NCBI GenBank assembly: GCA_964494505.1
Contig: CAZBRO010000006.1
Coordinates: 124,001-188,000 of the forward strand
DNA: 64,000 bases
From: CAIYRG01 sp964494505
Lineage (GTDB): Bacteria > Pseudomonadota > Alphaproteobacteria > Micropepsales > Micropepsaceae
Direction: 5' to 3'
Positions 60,318 through 64,000 of this stretch are shown here, one piece after another. Position 1 is the stretch's first letter. The number at the start of each line of letters is the position of its first letter. The notes under the pieces were generated by a model. It did not search any database. It saw only the letters and a list, made by a program, of their open reading frames with translations, and had not been told where the DNA came from. The translations under genes and the position numbers were made by a program.

Positions 60318-62597
60318 ATGTCGCCCCAACTCGTAGCGGGCGGCCCCAGGGTTCTTTTGCGCCGCCTGCGCGAGATCATGGCGGAGCGCGGAAGCGCCCA
60401 ATCGCGCCTGGATAAGCTGGTATCGGTGATCGCCGCCAACATGGTGGCGGAGGTGTGCTCGATCTACCTGGGCCGGGCAGGGGGCGAGCTAGAGCTGTTT
60501 GCGACCGAGGGCCTCAACCGCGAAGCCGTTCACCGCACCCGGCTGAAGCCGGGCGAAGGCTTGATCGGACAGGTGGCCGAGACCGCCGCGCCGTTGAATC
60601 TTTCCAACGCGCCGGAGCATCCAGCCTTCTCCTATCGGCCCGAGACCGGAGAAGACCCGTATCGCTCGTTCCTGGCTGTTCCCATCGTGCGCGGCGAGCG
60701 CGTCTTTGGCGTGCTCGCGATCCAGAACCGGACCGCGCGTCATTACGACGAGGAGGAAGAGGAAGCGCTCGCCACCATCGCCATGGTGCTGGCCGAAGTG
60801 GTGGCGCAGGGCACCCTCATCGATCTTGCCGAAATCGACGAAGCGGAACTTTCACCGACGCGCCCGGCGATGTTCCGCGGCGAGGGGCTGGCCGAAGGTG
60901 TGGCTATCGGGACGGTGTTCCTCCACCAGCCCCGCGTGAAAGTCGAGCGCATGATCGCCGACGATCCTAAGGTTGAGCTGGATCGGCTGGAAGACGCGCT
61001 CAAACAATTGCGCGTCGCGGTCGATGCGATGTTGGAATCCTCCGAGCTCGATCTTGCCGGCGAGACGCGGGAGGTGATCGAAGCCTATCGCCTGTTCGCC
61101 TACGACCAAGGCTGGCGGCAGCGGCTCACCGATGCGGTGCGCTCCGGCCTCACCGCCGAAGCCGCCGTCGAACGCGTGCAGGACGAGACGCGGGCCCGCA
61201 TCAATCGGACCAACGATCCCTATTTGCGCGAGCGGCTTCACGATTTCGACGATCTGGCGCACCGGCTGCTGCGCCATCTGGCCAAATCCGATGGTGGCGA
61301 GGCTGAAAGCCTGCCCGAACGCGCAGTGGTGGTCGCGCGCACGATGGGCCCGGCCGAACTCCTGGATTATGGCCGGGGGCGGCTCGCGGCCTTGGTTGTC
61401 GAGGAGGCCTCCCAGACCTCCCATATCGCCATTGTCGCCCGCTCGCTCGGCATCGCGCTGGTCGGGGGCGTCGAGGGTGCGGCCGATTCTGCACGCGCCG
61501 GGGACCGCATCGTGGTCGACGCCGAGGCCGGAGAGGTCCATCTTCGCCCGCCCGACGAGGTCATGGCCGCGTTCCAGGCGAAGCAGGCGCTCCTCGCCCA
61601 GCGGGTGGCCCAGTTCGCCGCCATCCGCGACGAGCCCGCCGTGACCCGCGACGGCATCAGCGTCAGCCTCAACATGAATGCGGGCTTGTTGCTTGATTTG
61701 CCACACCTCGCGCAGTCGGGGGCCGACGGCATCGGGCTCTTCCGCACAGAGCTGCAATTCATGGTCGGCTCGAACATGCCGCGACTGAAAGACCAGATCG
61801 CCTTTTACCGTCAGGTTATCGATGCGGCGAAAGGAAGACCTGTCGTTTTCCGCACCCTCGATCTCGGGGGCGACAAGGTTCCGAGCTATGGCCGCGTGGT
61901 GCGGGAAGAGAACCCCGCGCTCGGTTGGCGGGCGCTGCGCATCTCGCTCGACCGCCCCGCACTGCTCCGCTACCAGGTCCGCGCCCTCATCGGTGCGGCC
62001 GAGGACCGTCCGTTGCGGTTGCTGCTGCCGATGGTGAGCGAAGTGGCGGAATTCGAAGCCGCACGCATCCAGATCGGGCGAGAACTGGAACGCGCTCGCC
62101 GGGTAGGCCTCCCTATTCCCGAAATCCAGCTCGGCGCCATGGTGGAAGTGCCTTCGCTCCTGTTTGAGCTGAAGCAGATACTCACCGCGGCCCAATTCCT
62201 CTCCATCGGGTCGAACGATCTCCTGCAGTTCGTCTTTGCCGCTGACCGCACCAACCCAGCGGTGGCGCGGCGCTACGACACGCTGTCGCCGGCCGTGTTG
62301 AACCTCGTGCGCCACATTACCGAACAGGGAAGGGGCATCGGCCGGCTCAAGGACGTTTCGATCTGCGGAGAAATTGCCGGCCGGCCGCTCGAAGCGATGA
62401 TGCTGGTGGGGTTCGGCATCACCTCCCTCTCCATGCAGGCGTCCATGATCGGGCCGGTCAAAATGATGATCCGGAGCCTGGACACGCGCGCGCTCCGGCC
62501 CTTTGTCGAGCAGCTTTGCGGCCTCTCCGCGGCCACGGCGAGGGCGGAGCTTGTGGATTTCGCCGCCAGTTCCGATATCCCCATCGGGCGGAGCTAG
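60318..62597 (+). CDS. ptsP: Nitrogen-PTS phosphoenolpyruvate-protein phosphotransferase PtsP (EI-Ntr)
   Basis: A 759-residue enzyme. A GAF domain (about 25-165) is followed by the enzyme I modules. The phosphorylated His369 is in EEASQTSHIAIVARSLG. The PEP-binding C-terminal domain shows GLFRTELQFM, SIGSNDLLQFVFAADR and GRPLEAMMLVGFGITSLSM. It starts the regulatory nitrogen phosphorelay by passing phosphate from PEP to NPr. The GAF domain senses glutamine in studied relatives. No NPr or EIIA gene is in the window. Confidence 0.95.
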   Translation: MSPQLVAGGPRVLLRRLREIMAERGSAQSRLDKLVSVIAANMVAEVCSIYLGRAGGELELFATEGLNREAVHRTRLKPGEGLIGQVAETAAPLNLSNAPEHPAFSYRPETGEDPYRSFLAVPIVRGERVFGVLAIQNRTARHYDEEEEEALATIAMVLAEVVAQGTLIDLAEIDEAELSPTRPAMFRGEGLAEGVAIGTVFLHQPRVKVERMIADDPKVELDRLEDALKQLRVAVDAMLESSELDLAGETREVIEAYRLFAYDQGWRQRLTDAVRSGLTAEAAVERVQDETRARINRTNDPYLRERLHDFDDLAHRLLRHLAKSDGGEAESLPERAVVVARTMGPAELLDYGRGRLAALVVEEASQTSHIAIVARSLGIALVGGVEGAADSARAGDRIVVDAEAGEVHLRPPDEVMAAFQAKQALLAQRVAQFAAIRDEPAVTRDGISVSLNMNAGLLLDLPHLAQSGADGIGLFRTELQFMVGSNMPRLKDQIAFYRQVIDAAKGRPVVFRTLDLGGDKVPSYGRVVREENPALGWRALRISLDRPALLRYQVRALIGAAEDRPLRLLLPMVSEVAEFEAARIQIGRELERARRVGLPIPEIQLGAMVEVPSLLFELKQILTAAQFLSIGSNDLLQFVFAADRTNPAVARRYDTLSPAVLNLVRHITEQGRGIGRLKDVSICGEIAGRPLEAMMLVGFGITSLSMQASMIGPVKMMIRSLDTRALRPFVEQLCGLSAATARAELVDFAASSDIPIGRS

Positions 62598-62724
62598 GGT
62601 CGCGTCCGATTGTGGTCTCAGTCCTATTCTGGTAGGCCATCAGAAGACCCGGGCGGCGCGAGATGGCGCCGGATCGCCGGGTTTTGGTGTTGGGCCAATA
62701 GTTTGTTTGGATTGCAGATTCGGT

Positions 62725-63681
62725 ATGGCAAAGGTCACGAGACTTTCTCTCGACGGCGGCGGTGGGTTGGAGCGCAAGCGATTGCATCTGCGTGAAATTT
62801 CAGACGATGCCGACATGCCGCTGGAGACCCTCGGTCAGGATTTGCGCAAAGCCCGCCAACGCAAGGGCGAAGACCTGGCAGGGATCGCCCGCATCCTGAA
62901 AATCCACAAGGCCTATCTGGAGGCGCTGGAAGAAAGCAATTTCGATGCCCTTCCGGGCCGCGCTTACGTCATCGGATTTGCACGGAGTTATGCCCAATAT
63001 CTGGGGCTGGACTCCAAAACTGCGGTGGAGCGGATCAAGGCCGAAATCGCCGGCCGCGGCGAAATGCGCGATGGGGTCATTCAGGTAGCCCCGCCGCGTG
63101 AGCGCAGACTGCCCCAAGGGGGAATCGTTTTCGCGGTCCTGCTCGCCATCGCCGTGATCTACGGCATCTATTATCTCACGGGAGCGGTAAGCAGATTGAC
63201 CTCCCAGCCGGTGCCCCCGGTGCCGCCGCAGCTGGCGGCCCAGGCCGAGCTTGCTCCTGCGGCTCCGGCAAAGCCCGCTTCTGCGCGTGAGGCCGCTGCA
63301 CCCGCGGAAACCATTTCCCCGCCCGCCCCGCCTCAGGCTGAGGCGGCCGCACCGCCGCCCGAGCCTGCAACCGAACCACTGCCGCAGGGCACGAGGTACG
63401 GCACCCAGAACGCCGGTTCCCGGATTACGCTGCTTGCCCACAAGCCCGCGCGCGTGACCGTGCTCGGGGTGGACAAGCGGCTGTTCCTTGACCGCAATCT
63501 GCAAGCAGGCGATTCCTATGTTGTGCCGAACGCGACAGGACTGACCCTTTCGACCACCGATGCCGGCGCTCTCGAGTTGATCCTCGACGGCAAGACGGCA
63601 GGTTATGCCGGAACGAACGGCACGCCTGCCGATAGCCTGTCGCTCAATCCGCAGGACGTCGCGCGCCAAACGCAGCACTAG
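62725..63681 (+). CDS. RodZ-like helix-turn-helix membrane protein
   Basis: Start ATG 62725 (MAKVTRLSL) is chosen, as the longer frame overlaps ptsP. The 318-residue product has a cytoplasmic HTH domain of the RodZ kind (about 33-105: GQDLRKARQRKGEDLAGIARIL and FDALPGRAYVIGFARSYA). One membrane helix follows (about 131-153), then a Pro/Ala-rich periplasmic arm and a C-terminal DUF4115 domain (about 235-310). RodZ links MreB filaments to the membrane in cell shape control. It sits two bases before ispG, a conserved pairing. Confidence 0.9.
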   Translation: MAKVTRLSLDGGGGLERKRLHLREISDDADMPLETLGQDLRKARQRKGEDLAGIARILKIHKAYLEALEESNFDALPGRAYVIGFARSYAQYLGLDSKTAVERIKAEIAGRGEMRDGVIQVAPPRERRLPQGGIVFAVLLAIAVIYGIYYLTGAVSRLTSQPVPPVPPQLAAQAELAPAAPAKPASAREAAAPAETISPPAPPQAEAAAPPPEPATEPLPQGTRYGTQNAGSRITLLAHKPARVTVLGVDKRLFLDRNLQAGDSYVVPNATGLTLSTTDAGALELILDGKTAGYAGTNGTPADSLSLNPQDVARQTQH

Positions 63682-63683
63682 CC

Positions 63684-64000
63684 ATGAGCATCCGTCCCTA
63701 TCGCGACATCATCCGCCGCAAGGCGCGCAAAATCAGGGTCGGCTCATTGGAGGTCGGCGGCGATGCGCCGATCTCCGTGCAGACCATGACCAACACGCTG
63801 ACTTCGGACGCGGCGGCCACCATCGCGCAGGTGAAGCGCTGCGAGGATGCCGGCGCCGACATCGTGCGCGTCTCCTGCCCGGACGAAGACTCGACCAAGG
63901 CTCTGAAAGCGATCGTGCGCGCCGCGCGCGTACCCATCGTCGCCGACATCCATTTCCACTATCGCCGCGCCATCGAAGCAGCGGCCGCGGGTGCGGCGTG
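63684..64000 (+). CDS. ispG: 4-hydroxy-3-methylbut-2-enyl diphosphate synthase IspG, 5' part
   Basis: The first 105 codons of ispG, cut by the right edge. The N-terminus shows VGGDAPISVQTMTNT, EDAGADIVRVSCPDEDS and VADIHFHYRRA, the start of the TIM-barrel of IspG in the MEP isoprenoid pathway. The Fe-S cysteines lie beyond the window. ATG 63684 follows the RodZ-like stop by two bases. Confidence 0.94.
   Translation, partial: MSIRPYRDIIRRKARKIRVGSLEVGGDAPISVQTMTNTLTSDAAATIAQVKRCEDAGADIVRVSCPDEDSTKALKAIVRAARVPIVADIHFHYRRAIEAAAAGAA

Overview
The window is a dense, GC-rich chromosomal segment from an alphaproteobacterium. This rests on gene content and order: a CobS/CobT cobaltochelatase pair beside a J-domain protein and BolA, a CarD - FdxA - S4 protein - SUV3-type helicase block, an Usg-family protein, a NadQ-type (COG4111) regulator, an NDUFAF5-like methyltransferase, and the lysC-ptsP and aroK-aroB neighbourhoods. 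The genus cannot be fixed from sequence alone. Almost everything is housekeeping. I see no insertion sequences, CRISPR arrays, tRNA or rRNA genes, and no phage structural genes.

Layout. 1-3.8 kb: a NadQ-like regulator (cut by the window edge) with a tyrosine phosphatase, a methyltransferase, an HD hydrolase and a tandem universal stress protein. 3.9-7.5 kb: a PAS histidine kinase, then the complete preQ0/preQ1 route queC-queE-queD-queF. 7.5-9 kb: tag and ygfZ. 9-15.5 kb: an overlapping glycosyltransferase-asnB-dihydroorotase operon, usg, a LysE exporter and a second glycosyltransferase. 15.5-23 kb: Nudix hydrolase, FKBP lipoprotein, FAD oxidase, Sua5, two tandem DoxX proteins, an SNase-like protein, a frameshifted double isochorismatase-fold protein and a GNAT. 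23-29 kb: carD (with a textbook terminator), fdxA, S4 protein, SUV3-type helicase, DUF3108 protein, rpmB. 29-37 kb: phytase-like protein, cobT, cobS, J-domain protein, bolA, CorC/HlyC-type protein, aroB, aroK. 37-41.5 kb: a 45-aa membrane peptide, a large exported protein, xerD, accA.

41.5-48.5 kb is the one clearly accessory stretch, lying between accA and secA. One strand carries an operon of two diverged DUF2589 paralogues, an unrecognised 129-aa protein, and a lytic-transglycosylase-like/M15 peptidase fusion without a visible signal peptide. Upstream on the same strand is a CsgG/HfaB-like exported protein. Divergent to that are a small secreted protein and a transmembrane Ser/Thr kinase whose outer part is an LprI (lysozyme-inhibitor-like) domain. 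No described system is obvious to me, and this is the best candidate for something new.

48.5-64 kb returns to core genes: secA, argJ, a pirin, mutT, an NDUFAF5-like methyltransferase, comF, grxC, a nitrilase-family amidase, a DUF1178 protein, a four-helix membrane protein, ubiG, lysC, ptsP, a RodZ-like protein and the start of ispG.

A window-wide property is extreme compactness. All twelve convergent gene pairs overlap or lie within 33 bp of each other, and many same-strand neighbours overlap by 1-4 bp (ATGA, GTGA or TGATG), which points to translational coupling and little room for intrinsic terminators.
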